A stretch of 64,000 nucleotides of DNA, from positions 1,240,001 to 1,304,000 of the forward strand of contig NZ_CP059903.1 of assembly GCF_014127485.1 (NCBI RefSeq). Direction: 5' to 3'. Numbering within the stretch: the first letter of the stretch is position 1; every line of letters begins with the position of its first letter. Both the position numbers and the translations under genes were made by a program. The DNA comes from Nocardioides dongkuii. Lineage in GTDB: Bacteria > Actinomycetota > Actinomycetes > Propionibacteriales > Nocardioidaceae. Shown piece after piece: positions 26,911 through 34,891 of this stretch. The notes beneath the pieces are model-generated. The model did no database searches, was not told the origin of the DNA, and saw only the letters and a list, made by a program, of their open reading frames with translations.

Positions 26911-26982
26911 TGGGATATGGTGTAATTGGCAACACGACTGGTTCTGGTCCAGTTATTCTAGGTTCGAGTCCTAGTATCCCAG
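26911..26982 (+). tRNA. tRNA-Gln (CTG anticodon)
   Basis: The 72-nt cloverleaf has acceptor arms TGGGATA (26911-26917) and TATCCCA (26975-26981), anticodon stem ACTGG/CCAGT with loop TTCTGGT and anticodon CTG at 26944-26946, and T-loop GGTTCGAGTCC. CCA is not encoded. The unusual U1-A72 pair is typical of tRNA-Gln. Confidence 0.96.
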
Positions 26983-26986
26983 CGAG

Positions 26987-27023
26987 ATCGCGGCAGTTCC
27001 GACGCCGGAATGGCCGCGATTTT
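26987..27023 (+). terminator. hairpin after tRNA-Gln
   Basis: ATCGCGGC (26987-26994) pairs with GCCGCGAT (27013-27020), with an inner TTCCG/CGGAA stem, followed by TTT. It sits 4 bp after the tRNA. Confidence 0.75.
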
Positions 27024-27075
27024 GTGCGAGCGAAGGCCCTTGGCTAGAGTTCCGCAGGTTGCTCGAGAGAGCGAT

Positions 27076-27148
27076 GCCCCCGTTGTGTAGCGGCCTAGCA
27101 CGCCGCCCTCTCAAGGCGGTAGCGCCGGTTCGAATCCGGTCGGGGGTA
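27076..27148 (+). tRNA. tRNA-Glu (CTC anticodon)
   Basis: The 73-nt cloverleaf has acceptor arms GCCCCCG (27076-27082) and CGGGGGT (27141-27147, with a G-U first pair), anticodon stem CCGCC/GGCGG, loop CTCTCAA with anticodon CTC at 27110-27112, and T-arm CCGGTTCGAATCCGG. CCA is not encoded. Confidence 0.96.
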
Positions 27149-27157
27149 CACCACGCG

Positions 27158-27189
27158 AAGGGCCCGGATCCACCAGGATCCGGGCCCTT
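27158..27189. terminator. terminator after tRNA-Glu
   Basis: AAGGGCCCGGATCC and GGATCCGGGCCCTT form a 14-bp perfect stem with an ACCA loop. It begins 9 bp after the tRNA and could also act on the converging GIY-YIG transcript. Confidence 0.9.
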
Positions 27190-27218
27190 TCGCATGCCCA
27201 GCCCAACCCATCCCACCC

Positions 27219-27241
27219 CGCCGAGTCGGCGCTTGTGTCCG
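27219..27241. repeat. GAGTCGGCG element, half copy
   Basis: These 23 bp begin CGCCGAGTCGGCGCTTG and are identical to the left arm of the element at 40601-40623, but the matching right arm is absent. It lies between tRNA-Glu and the converging GIY-YIG gene. Confidence 0.75.
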
Positions 27242-27277
27242 CGGTGTCCTTCGTGGGCCGAGTAGGCGTCCTTCGGT

Positions 27278-27313
27278 GGTCGAGTAGCGAGCGCCAGCGA
27301 GCGTATCGAGACC
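27278..27313. repeat. GGTCGAG repeat family, single copy
   Basis: A 36-bp copy from GGTCGAGTAGCGAGCGCC to GCGTATCGAGACC, the same unit as in the tandem array 400 bp away. It abuts the 3' end of the GIY-YIG gene (stop at 27316). Confidence 0.8.
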
Positions 27314-27315
27314 TC

Positions 27316-27600
27316 TCAGCGATCGAAGTCCTTCTTCGCCAACGCCGGGAGCTCGTCGTACCGCTGCTCGATCAGCGCCAGTCTCTTCGCGCGGCTCCAG
27401 TTCTGGACCTGCTTCTCGCGCGCGAACGCCAGGCCGACGTTCTCGTGCTCTTCGCTCCAGACCAGCCGGACAGGACGTCGCCGGCGGGTGTACGTCGCCC
27501 CCTCGCCGATCTCGTGCTCGTACAGGCGCCGCCCGAGGTCGCGGGTGCTGCCGACATACAGGGAGCCGTCCGCGCACAGGAGCATGTAGGTGAAGGGCAT
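27316..27600 (-). CDS. GIY-YIG nuclease-fold protein
   Basis: A 94-residue single-domain protein of the UPF0213/YhbQ type. The GIY-YIG signature reads YMLLCADGSLYVGST, followed by the Arg of DLGRRLYEHE and a C-terminal Glu in FAREKQVQNWSRAKRLALIE. Such small proteins may nick DNA, but the cellular role is unknown. It lies between repeat arrays: a single GGTCGAG copy at its 3' end and the tandem array upstream of its start. Confidence 0.85.
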   Translation of the reverse strand: MPFTYMLLCADGSLYVGSTRDLGRRLYEHEIGEGATYTRRRRPVRLVWSEEHENVGLAFAREKQVQNWSRAKRLALIEQRYDELPALAKKDFDR

Positions 27601-27664
27601 GTGCCCATGCTTCGCGGGTCGGCGGTGAGCGACCAGCCCCGCGATCCCACCTGTGGACGAGGGG

Positions 27665-28007
27665 GGTCTCGATACGCCCGCTCGTGCCTCGCGGGCTACT
27701 CGACCTACGAGGGGCCGGGCGAGGTGTTCGTTGGTCGAGTAGCGAGCGCCAGCGAGCGTATCGAGACCCGGCGGTGTGGTGGTCTCGATACGCCCGCTCG
27801 TGCCTCGCGGGCTACTCGACCAGCGAGGGGTCGCCTCGCGAGCTACTCGACCAGCGAGGGGCCGGCGAGGTGTTCGTTGGTCGAGTAGCGAGCGCCAGCG
27901 AGCGTATCGAGACCCGTCGGTGTGGTGGTCTCGATACGCCCGCTCGTTCCTCGCGGGCTACTCGACCTACGAGGGGTCGCCTCGCGGGCTGCTCGACCAG
28001 CGAGGAG
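27665..28007. repeat. tandem array of GGTCGAG/TCGAGACC palindromic repeats
   Basis: Two and a half units fill the 410-bp gap between the GIY-YIG start and the LCP stop: unit 1 27665-27780, unit 2 27781-27926, partial unit 3 27927-28007. Each unit has a forward arm (GGTCTCGATACGCCCGCTCG ... CTACTCGACC) and a reverse arm (GGTCGAGTAGCGAGC ... GTATCGAGACC) joined by a GGCGAGGTGTTCGT linker. Unit 2 holds an extra internal GCTACTCGACCAGCGAGG. No gene or promoter was recognised inside. Confidence 0.88.
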
Positions 28008-28010
28008 GTG

Positions 28011-29201
28011 CTAGGCGCAGAGGCCGTTGGCGAGCGCCTGCTCGCGGTCCTGCTGCTCGGCCTCCGTCGCCTGGGGCGACTGCGAGGATGGGGAGCTCGG
28101 GGCCGGGGACTCGCTGGTGGGCGGCTTCGCGGCGCTGATGCTGCCGTCGCTGAACGAGCGGCCGAGGGGCTCGTCGGCGATCATCCGCTTCCAGAGGGCG
28201 TCGGCGTCGTCGGTCCACTGCAGGCGGTCGGCGTCGAGGGGATACTCCTCGATCGGCACCGTGACGAACTTGATGTCCTGCAGCCCGGTACGGCGGAACT
28301 GCATCGCGAGGTCGGCGAGGTCCCGGATCCGGTCCAGGTCCTCGTCGACCTGGATCGAGCCGACGACGGCCTTGAGGAACGCCCGCACCCGCGTCGGCTG
28401 GCTCAGCGTGTTCGCCGACATCACCTTGTTGACCATCGAGGCCAGGAACGCCTGCTGGCGCTTCATCCGGCCGATGTCGCCGGTGGCCGAGAGCACGGTG
28501 CGCTCGCGGACGTAGTTCAGCGACTGCCGGCCGTCGAGCTCCTGGGTGCCGGCGTCGAAGTAGATGTCGTGCTCGGGGTCGTCGACCTCCTTCGGGAGGC
28601 ACACCGTGACACCGTCGACCGCGTCGACCATGTCCTGGAAGCCGGCGAAGTCGAGCACGATGAAGTGGTCGACGTACACGCCGGTGAGCACCTGGACCAT
28701 CTGCACCGTGCACAGCGGGCCGCCGACGGCGAACGCCGTGTTGAACATGACGGCCCGCTCGCCCGGCACCCGCTTCCCGTCCGCCGTCGTGCAGGCGGGC
28801 CGGTCGACCATGGCGTCGCGCGGCAGGCTCACGCCGTACGCCTCCTCCCGGTCGGCCGAGACGTGCAGCAGCATCGTGGTGTCCGAGCCGCCGGCGCCGG
28901 CCTCGGCGTCGATGCCGCACCCGGCGCAGCTGCGGTCGTCGGAGCCCATCACCAGGATGTTGAGCGGTCCCTCGGCCTCCGGCTTCTCCATGCCCGCGGG
29001 GCGGGGGATGGCCAGCCCGGGCGGCAGCTCGTTCTCTAGCTGGTTCCACACGAAGTAGACGGTGGTCGCAGTGAGGATCGCCATCACCAGCTGGGTGACC
29101 AGCACGACCTTGAGGACCGTACGGCGCGGTCGGCGTCCGCGGCCCGCGGGCGCCTCGTCCGCGGGTGCCGGCGCGGCCGGCGGCTGCTCGTCGTCGGCCA
29201 C
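28011..29201 (-). CDS. LytR-CpsA-Psr family protein
   Basis: A 396-residue protein with a Pro/Ala-rich cytoplasmic start, one membrane helix (TVLKVVLVTQLVMAILTATTVYF) and an extracellular LCP domain: NILVMGSDDRS, GGSDTTMLLHVSADREEAYGVSLPRDA, and GRQSLNYVRERT with conserved Asp/Arg. LCP enzymes attach polymers such as arabinogalactan or teichoic acid to peptidoglycan. The C-terminus is a Ser/Pro-rich tail. The GTG start at 29201 is one choice; the frame is open further upstream. The tandem repeat array begins 4 bp after its stop. Confidence 0.88.
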   Translation of the reverse strand: MADDEQPPAAPAPADEAPAGRGRRPRRTVLKVVLVTQLVMAILTATTVYFVWNQLENELPPGLAIPRPAGMEKPEAEGPLNILVMGSDDRSCAGCGIDAEAGAGGSDTTMLLHVSADREEAYGVSLPRDAMVDRPACTTADGKRVPGERAVMFNTAFAVGGPLCTVQMVQVLTGVYVDHFIVLDFAGFQDMVDAVDGVTVCLPKEVDDPEHDIYFDAGTQELDGRQSLNYVRERTVLSATGDIGRMKRQQAFLASMVNKVMSANTLSQPTRVRAFLKAVVGSIQVDEDLDRIRDLADLAMQFRRTGLQDIKFVTVPIEEYPLDADRLQWTDDADALWKRMIADEPLGRSFSDGSISAAKPPTSESPAPSSPSSQSPQATEAEQQDREQALANGLCA

Positions 29202-29328
29202 GACTCCATGGTGACAGCAGGCCGGTCGGAACTCGGGCAGGATCGGCCGCATTGGCGGGTTGACCTGCGCGATCCCCATGTCCGATTCCCGCGAGCAGAC
29301 GTCGGCGGCGTGGGGGAGGATGGGCCTC

Positions 29329-30843
29329 ATGGACGCGACCGCCACCCGGCACCCCGACCCGGAGTCGTGCTACCGCGCGGTCAAGTCCCGCGACCGCCGC
29401 TTCGACGGCGTCTTCTACACCGCGGTCCGCACCACCGGCATCTACTGCCGGCCCAGCTGCCCGGCGCGCACCCCGGCGTACGCCAACGTCAGCTTCCACC
29501 CGAGCGCCGCCGCCGCGCAGGCGGCCGGCTACCGCGCCTGCAAGCGCTGCCTGCCCGACGCCACGCCCGGCAGCCCCGACTGGGACGTCGCCGCCACGGC
29601 CGCCGGTCGCGCGATGCGGCTGATCGCCGACGGCGTCGTCGACCGCGAGGGCGTCGAGGGGCTCGCCCGCCGGGTCGGGTACACCCCGCGCCACCTGAGT
29701 CGGATCCTCACCGCGGAGCTCGGTGCCGGCCCGCTCGCGCTCGCCCGGGCCCGCCGCGCCCAGACCGCGCGGGTGCTCATCGAGACCACGGCGCTGACCC
29801 ACGCCGAGGTGGCGTTCGCCGCGGGCTTCTCCAGCGTCCGCCAGTTCAACGAGACCATCCGCGAGGTGTACGCCGCGAGCCCGACCGCGCTGCGCGGTCG
29901 CCGGGCCACCGACCCGGCGGCCACCGGGTCGGTCACGCTGCGGATCGCCGTCCGTACGCCGTTCGCCGGCGCCGCCCTGCTCGACTTCCTCGCCTTCCAC
30001 CTGATCCCGGGCGTCGAGACCGCCGGAACCGGCTGGTATGCCCGGACCCTCGACCTGCCCCACGGACCCGGCACCGTCCGGCTCGACGTCCGCGACACCC
30101 CCGCCGTCGGCGAGACCGCGTTCGTGACGGCGACCCTCCGGCTGCACGACCTCCGGGACACCTCGGCGGCGCTCGAGCGGGCGCGCCGGATCGTGGACGC
30201 CGACTGCGACCCGGTCGCCGTCGACGACCACTTCGCGGGCGATCCGGTGGTCGGCCCGCTGGCCCGGTCGGCCCCCGGGCTGCGCGTGCCCGGGCAGGTC
30301 GACGGCGACGAGATCGCGGTGCGCACGGTCATCGGGCAGCAGGTCAGCGTGGCCGGGGCGTGCACGGTCACCGGCCGTCTGGTCGCCGCCCACGGACGGC
30401 CGGTGGAGACCGGTGTCCCGGGCCTGACCCACCTCTTCCCCGACGCGGCGACGCTCGCCGCCCTCGACCCCGAGGCGCTGCCGATGCCCCGGGCGCGCGG
30501 GCGCGCGCTGGTGGGCCTGTGCGCCGCGCTCGCGGCCGGGGACGTCGCGCTCGACCGCGGCCCCGAGCGCTCCGACGTACGCCGGCAGCTGCTGGCACTG
30601 CCGGGCATCGGGCCGTGGACCGCCGACTACGTCGCCATGCGGGCGCTGGCCGACCCCGACGTCTTCCTCCCGACCGACGTCGGGGTGCGCAACGCGCTGA
30701 CCGGCCTCGGCCACGATCCGGCGGCCGTCGTCGCCGCCAGCGAGCGGTGGCGCCCGTGGCGCTCCTACGCGCTGATGCACCTCTGGAACACGCTGATGCC
30801 CCCCATCACCGACCCCGACCCGCTCATCGACCCGGAGGCCTGA
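29329..30843 (+). CDS. Ada-AlkA fusion: methylphosphotriester sensor and 3-methyladenine glycosylase
   Basis: A 504-residue fusion. The Ada zinc domain (1-80) has all four Cys (C40, C44, C71, C74), where C40 accepts methyl from DNA phosphotriesters. An AraC-type HTH (about 95-185) follows, then AlkA N-terminal and HhH-GPD glycosylase domains (200-500) with LPGIGPWTADYVAMRAL and the catalytic Asp in FLPTDVG. It thus couples sensing of alkylation to base excision. ATG 29329 has a GGGGGAGGA site. The ogt gene starts 3 bp downstream, making an adaptive-response operon. Confidence 0.93.
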   Translation: MDATATRHPDPESCYRAVKSRDRRFDGVFYTAVRTTGIYCRPSCPARTPAYANVSFHPSAAAAQAAGYRACKRCLPDATPGSPDWDVAATAAGRAMRLIADGVVDREGVEGLARRVGYTPRHLSRILTAELGAGPLALARARRAQTARVLIETTALTHAEVAFAAGFSSVRQFNETIREVYAASPTALRGRRATDPAATGSVTLRIAVRTPFAGAALLDFLAFHLIPGVETAGTGWYARTLDLPHGPGTVRLDVRDTPAVGETAFVTATLRLHDLRDTSAALERARRIVDADCDPVAVDDHFAGDPVVGPLARSAPGLRVPGQVDGDEIAVRTVIGQQVSVAGACTVTGRLVAAHGRPVETGVPGLTHLFPDAATLAALDPEALPMPRARGRALVGLCAALAAGDVALDRGPERSDVRRQLLALPGIGPWTADYVAMRALADPDVFLPTDVGVRNALTGLGHDPAAVVAASERWRPWRSYALMHLWNTLMPPITDPDPLIDPEA

Positions 30844-30845
30844 CC

Positions 30846-31325
30846 ATGTGGACCGTCCTCGACTCGCCCGTGGGCGAGCTGCGCCTCGTCGAGCACCACG
30901 GCGCGATCACCGCCATCGAGTTCGCGCCGTTCCGCGAGCCCGACGGCCGGGTCCGCGGCGACCGCGACGACACCCACCCGGTGCTCGTCGAGGCGGCCCG
31001 CCAGCTCCGGGCCTACTTCGACCGCGACCTCAAGGAGTTCCGGCTGCCGCTCGCACCGGGCGGCAGCGACTTCCAGCAGCGGGTCTGGGCCGAGCTGACC
31101 GCGATCCCGTACGGCGCGACCTCGTCGTACGGTCAGGTCGCCCGGCGGCTCGGCATGACCAACGCCGCCTCGCGCGCCGTCGGCCTGGCCAACGGGCGCA
31201 ACCCGATCCCGATCGTCGTCCCGTGCCACCGGGTGATCGGCGCGGACGGCACGCTCACCGGGTACGCCGGGGGCCTGGAGCGCAAGCAGCTCCTGCTCGG
31301 GCTCGAGCAGGACGCGCTGTTCTGA
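30846..31325 (+). CDS. ogt: methylated-DNA--protein-cysteine methyltransferase
   Basis: A 159-residue suicide repair protein that removes O6-methyl from guanine. The active site is Cys127 in IPIVVPCHRVIG, with the DNA-binding TSSYGQVARRLGMTNAASRAVG helix-turn-helix and the Asn hinge in NGRNP. It lies 3 bp behind the Ada-AlkA gene and is presumably induced with it. Confidence 0.96.
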   Translation: MWTVLDSPVGELRLVEHHGAITAIEFAPFREPDGRVRGDRDDTHPVLVEAARQLRAYFDRDLKEFRLPLAPGGSDFQQRVWAELTAIPYGATSSYGQVARRLGMTNAASRAVGLANGRNPIPIVVPCHRVIGADGTLTGYAGGLERKQLLLGLEQDALF

Positions 31326-31344
31326 GCCGAACCGGGGCCCCGCC

Positions 31345-32001
31345 TCAGCGCCAGCGCCAGGTGTTGAGCACCGACTCGACCAGGTCCGGCTGCTGCCGGA
31401 GCGTCGCCGGGGAGACCTCGAAGGTCAGGGAGATCAGCCTGTCCTCGTGGTGGGCGGTCACCTGCTCGAAGTGGCGGCCGGCCTCGGTCGTGCCGGAGAT
31501 GCGCACCAGCGGGACGCCGCCGAGCTCGACGTCCGGCTCCCGCTGGTAGCTGCCGCCGAGGGCGCGTGCGCTCTCGAGGGCGATCTTCGCCTGCTGGTCC
31601 AGGGTCGGCGGCTCCAGGTCGAGGCCGAACGCCTCCTGGTCCGAGAGCAGGATCAGCTCGCCCGGGCCACCGTTGCTGCCGCTCCCGAACGAGAGCACCT
31701 CCTCGGTGGCGATCCACCCCTCGGGGACGGTGACCTCCACGCTCCGCTCGCGCAGCGTGACGGGGCCGGCTGCCGGCTCCGAGTCGGGGAAGGGGAGCTC
31801 GGGGTCGGCGGGGGACGACGCGTCGGTGGGGCTCGGGGACGTCGTCGGGGACGCGGACGGGGACGCGGTGTCGGACGCGGTCGGCGACGGGTCGGCCCCG
31901 GGCTCGTCCTCGCCGCATCCTGCGCCGGCGAGGAGGACCAGGGCGAGAGCGAGCGAGAGCGAGAGGGTCGCGGCGGGTTTCAGCAGCACGGGCGAGGGCA
32001 T
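31345..32001 (-). CDS. putative lipoprotein of unknown function
   Basis: A 218-residue protein with a signal peptide and lipobox LAGAGC (Cys about 29), then a 40-residue Ser/Pro/Thr/Asp linker and a globular part with VTLRERSVEVTVPEGW and LISLTFEVSP strands. The globular part resembles the DcrB/LpqN or Mog1-like beta folds that often follow such linkers, but the similarity is only by pattern. It converges on ogt and is divergent from the type VII substrate pair. Confidence 0.75.
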   Translation of the reverse strand: MPSPVLLKPAATLSLSLALALVLLAGAGCGEDEPGADPSPTASDTASPSASPTTSPSPTDASSPADPELPFPDSEPAAGPVTLRERSVEVTVPEGWIATEEVLSFGSGSNGGPGELILLSDQEAFGLDLEPPTLDQQAKIALESARALGGSYQREPDVELGGVPLVRISGTTEAGRHFEQVTAHHEDRLISLTFEVSPATLRQQPDLVESVLNTWRWR

Positions 32002-32051
32002 ACCCGCCTCGTACTCCGTCTAGACATCTGCTTCGCGCGCAGGAGGAGCCC

Positions 32052-32450
32052 ATGGCGCTCAGCATCATCGGCACGATGACCGACCTCGGTTTCGAGGACA
32101 CCCTGATCCAGCAGGTCGCGGGGGTCCTCGACCAGAGCACCAAGGCGGTGCGGGACGCGAGGGAGGTCCGGGGAGTCGCCCCGACGAGCTTCGGTGACAT
32201 CCAGGAGGGCATCGACCTCGCCGACCACACCCAGCGTGCCCGCGACCGGGTCCGGGTGGCGCTCGACGAGATGGTCGCGGGCCTCGCCGGCTACCACAGT
32301 GCCCTCCTCCAGCTCCGCGAGGACACCTACCAGGTCGAGGACGACACGGTCACGACGCTCCAGCGGATCGCGCAGGCCGAGTCGTGCGTGGTGACCCCGT
32401 CGTTCGCAGCGCCCAGCCAGTGCGCCGCCCCCGGCACGAGCGAGGGCTGA
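32052..32450 (+). CDS. EspC-like/WXG100-type ESX secretion substrate
   Basis: A 132-residue mostly helical protein without a signal peptide. Two long helices (about 15-45 and 55-100) are joined by a short turn, and the second ends with TYQVED, matching the YxxxD/E type VII secretion signal. A Cys-containing tail follows. The classic WXG is absent, as in EspC/PE-like substrates. It is 4 bp upstream of a PPE-like partner. No ESX machinery (eccC, mycP) is in the window, so secretion must depend on a distant locus. Confidence 0.65.
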   Translation: MALSIIGTMTDLGFEDTLIQQVAGVLDQSTKAVRDAREVRGVAPTSFGDIQEGIDLADHTQRARDRVRVALDEMVAGLAGYHSALLQLREDTYQVEDDTVTTLQRIAQAESCVVTPSFAAPSQCAAPGTSEG

Positions 32451-32454
32451 GCCG

Positions 32455-33882
32455 ATGGCGATCGGACCCAAGCAGCAGCGGCTCGCCTCCACGGTCAAGC
32501 CCGCCGACGACCTCGACATCACCAACGCCGAGACCGCCTGGAAGGAGGGCGGCCGCCTGCTGGCCGAGGTAGCCCGCAACCTGGCGACGATCCGGGCGAA
32601 CCTCGCCAACGACGAGCGGTTCAGCGGCCGCACCGCCGTGGCGTCGATCGGCGCCTTCGATCGCTCCGCGGCCGCGCTGACCGACCGTGCGAAGGAGATG
32701 TCGGACGCCGGCGAGGCGCTGATCGCCGCCCGTGAGGCGCTGGTCCTGGCCACCGACACGAGCAACCAGCTGGGGTCGGGCCCGGACGTCGGTCCGGAGC
32801 CCCGTCCGACCTCGGCCAACCCGTCGAAGGCCGAGCTGAACGCGCACAAGGCCTGGCGCAGGGACGCCGACGCGGCGCAGGCCGACTACGAGCGGCGCGA
32901 GCAGCAGGCCCAGGACGCCCTGACGGCGCTGCGTGAGGCCTACCTCGCCGCGGCCGAGCCGATGAAGAGGATCCACGGCGAGTCCGACGGGACCATCGGC
33001 GACGATTTCGACGACCCGGACCTCGACACGGGCGAGTCCGGTGGCGGGGCGAAGGACGGCTCCGGCGGCGACGGCGGCGGAGGCAGCGCTGGCGGCCCTG
33101 GGGGATCCGGTGGCGGCGGCGTCGGGCCCGGCGCCGGTGGTCCCGGCGGAGGACCTGGTGGGCCCGTGCCCGGTGGACCTGGTGTCCCCGGCGGTCCCGG
33201 TGGCCCGATCCCGGGTCCGGGTCCGGGTGCCGGGGGTGGCCCCGGCCTGCCCCAGGCCCCCACGCCTGAGGTGACCCCGCCGGGCGCCGGCGGTCCCGGG
33301 AGCCTGCCTCCGGGTGGCGCCGGTGGAGGCGGCGGCGCCGGTGGCGCCGGCGGTGGTTCCGGAGGTCTCGGCGCGGTGGCGGCGGGTGCCGGCATGGGCG
33401 GTGTCGGAGCCGCGGCCGGCGGGCTCGCGGCCGGGCTGGGGGGACGCGGTCCGCTCGGCGTACCCACCGGGTCGGCCGCCAGTGCCGCCTCGGGCGGACG
33501 CATCGGCGGCGCCGGCCAGGCCGGCGGCAGCAGCGTCCTCGGCCGGGGTACGCCGGTGGGCGCGGGCGGTCAGGCGGCCGCAGCCCGCGGGGCCGGAGCG
33601 GCGGGCTCGAGCGGGCGCGGTGCCGCGGGACGCGGTGCAGGCCGTGGTGGCGCGGCCGGCGCCGGTGCCGGGAAGAGCGCCGGCGGACGAGGTGCCGCCG
33701 GACGCGGCGGAGCGGTCGGCTCGACCGGCACACGCAGCGGCGGCCGCGCCGGTGCCGCTGCTGGTGGCGGCGGACGTGGCGGCGGCAAGGACCGCGACCG
33801 TCAGCAGTCCGCGAAGGACCTCTTCGACGACGGCCAGGACTGGGTGGACGACGAGGGCCAGGGGCCCGGCGTCATCGCCTGA
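32455..33882 (+). CDS. PPE-like protein with long Gly/Ala-rich tail
   Basis: A 475-residue protein. The first 170 residues are helical ([48 protein letters not shown]) and probably pair with the small protein encoded just upstream. Residues 195-455 are low-complexity Gly/Pro/Ala repeats (GGPGG, GAGG, GRGAAG), and the end is acidic ([16 protein letters not shown]). This layout resembles EspB-like ESX substrates rather than enzymes. The WxG-like TAWKEGG turn replaces the usual motif. Function unknown. Confidence 0.62.
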   Translation: MAIGPKQQRLASTVKPADDLDITNAETAWKEGGRLLAEVARNLATIRANLANDERFSGRTAVASIGAFDRSAAALTDRAKEMSDAGEALIAAREALVLATDTSNQLGSGPDVGPEPRPTSANPSKAELNAHKAWRRDADAAQADYERREQQAQDALTALREAYLAAAEPMKRIHGESDGTIGDDFDDPDLDTGESGGGAKDGSGGDGGGGSAGGPGGSGGGGVGPGAGGPGGGPGGPVPGGPGVPGGPGGPIPGPGPGAGGGPGLPQAPTPEVTPPGAGGPGSLPPGGAGGGGGAGGAGGGSGGLGAVAAGAGMGGVGAAAGGLAAGLGGRGPLGVPTGSAASAASGGRIGGAGQAGGSSVLGRGTPVGAGGQAAAARGAGAAGSSGRGAAGRGAGRGGAAGAGAGKSAGGRGAAGRGGAVGSTGTRSGGRAGAAAGGGGRGGGKDRDRQQSAKDLFDDGQDWVDDEGQGPGVIA

Positions 33883-33923
33883 CGGAGGCTCCGCGGCCAG
33901 CACGCGGCCGCGACCACGCGGCA

Positions 33924-33985
33924 CCTGTGGACGGACTCGCCGAGTCGGCGCACATGTGCGCCGACTCGGCGGCCTCATCCACAGG
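33924..33985. repeat. GAGTCGGCG palindromic element, copy 2
   Basis: The same 34-bp perfect palindrome as copy 1 (33938-33971) is framed by CCTGTGGA (33924-33931) and TCCACAGG (33978-33985), making the whole 62 bp nearly symmetric. It lies between the converging PPE-like and IclR genes. Confidence 0.85.
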
Positions 33986-34000
33986 CAGGGGGTGCGGTCG

Positions 34001-34723
34001 TCACTCCGCCGCGGCGCGACGGAGCGACTCCGAGAGCCGCTCGGCGGCGGCGAGGACCGCGGGGGCGTGCATCCGGCCGGGCTGGCGGGAGAGCCGCTCG
34101 AGGGGGCCGGAGACCGAGACGGCGGCGATGATCTTCCCGCCGGGGGAGCGCACCGGGGCCGACACCGACGCGACGCCCTGCTCGCGCTCGCCGACGGACT
34201 GCGCCCAGCCGCGGCGCCGGATGCCCGAGAGTGCGGCGGCCGAGAACGCGGCGTTCTGCAGGCCGCGGTGCATCCGCTCGGGGTCCTCCCACGCGAGCAG
34301 CACCTGAGCGGCCGAGCCGGCGCGCATCGTCAGCTGCGACCCGACCGGGATCGTGTCGCGCAGGCCGCTCGGCCGCTCCGCGGCCGCGACGCAGACGCGG
34401 TGCTCGCCCTGGCGGCGCCACAGCTGGGCGGACTCGCCGGTGATGTCGCGGAGCCGGGCCAGCACCGGCCCGGCGGTCGCCAGCAGGCGGTCCTCGCCGG
34501 CGGCCGCCGAGAGCTCCGCGAGCCGTGGCCCGAGGACGAACCGGCCCTGCATGTCGCGGGCGACCAGCCGGTGGTGCTCGAGGGCGACCGCGAGCCGGTG
34601 GGCGGTGGGCCGGGCGAGACCGGTGGCCGCCACGAGCCCGGCCAGGGTTGCCGGACCCGCTTCGAGGGCCGTGAGCACGAGGGCTGCCTTGTCGAGCACG
34701 CCGACGCCGCTGGTGGTGTCCAT
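34001..34723 (-). CDS. IclR family regulator, LtbR-like
   Basis: A 240-residue protein with an N-terminal winged HTH ([23 protein letters not shown]) and an IclR effector domain ending [20 protein letters not shown]. Its position divergent from leuCD is that of LtbR/NdgR, the IclR regulator of leucine (and tryptophan) genes in corynebacteria, mycobacteria and streptomycetes. Three matching boxes in the shared 168-bp region support that. ATG 34723. The symbol is not assigned because function is inferred from synteny. Confidence 0.85.
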   Translation of the reverse strand: MDTTSGVGVLDKAALVLTALEAGPATLAGLVAATGLARPTAHRLAVALEHHRLVARDMQGRFVLGPRLAELSAAAGEDRLLATAGPVLARLRDITGESAQLWRRQGEHRVCVAAAERPSGLRDTIPVGSQLTMRAGSAAQVLLAWEDPERMHRGLQNAAFSAAALSGIRRRGWAQSVGEREQGVASVSAPVRSPGGKIIAAVSVSGPLERLSRQPGRMHAPAVLAAAERLSESLRRAAAE

Positions 34724-34738
34724 ATGCCAATACTTCCG

Positions 34739-34840
34739 TCTCGGATCATGGGATGCAAGCGATGTGACGCGCGCCGCACTCCAGGCGGCCACGCCGACGC
34801 TCGATCTCGCATGATGGGATCCGCGTCTCAGATCATGGGA
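34739..34840. promoter_or_regulatory. three IclR/LtbR operator boxes
   Basis: A TCTCR-N5-TGGGA motif occurs three times: TCTCGGATCATGGGA (34739-34753), TCTCGCATGATGGGA (34805-34819) and TCTCAGATCATGGGA (34826-34840). The last two are 21 bp apart, two helical turns. Each is a partial palindrome (TCYCA/TGRGA). Confidence 0.75.
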
Positions 34841-34891
34841 CCGGCGTCGTACGCTGCCGTGGTACGTCGGCACGTCACGAGGGAGTGGATC

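Noticed and set aside
27665-28007. CRISPR array
   Set aside because: Units of 116-146 bp with internal inverted arms and no short unique spacers; no cas genes.
33041-33790. PE_PGRS-type gene assignment for the Gly-rich protein
   Set aside because: The N-terminal domain is not a PE domain and the repeats lack the GGAGGX periodicity of that family.
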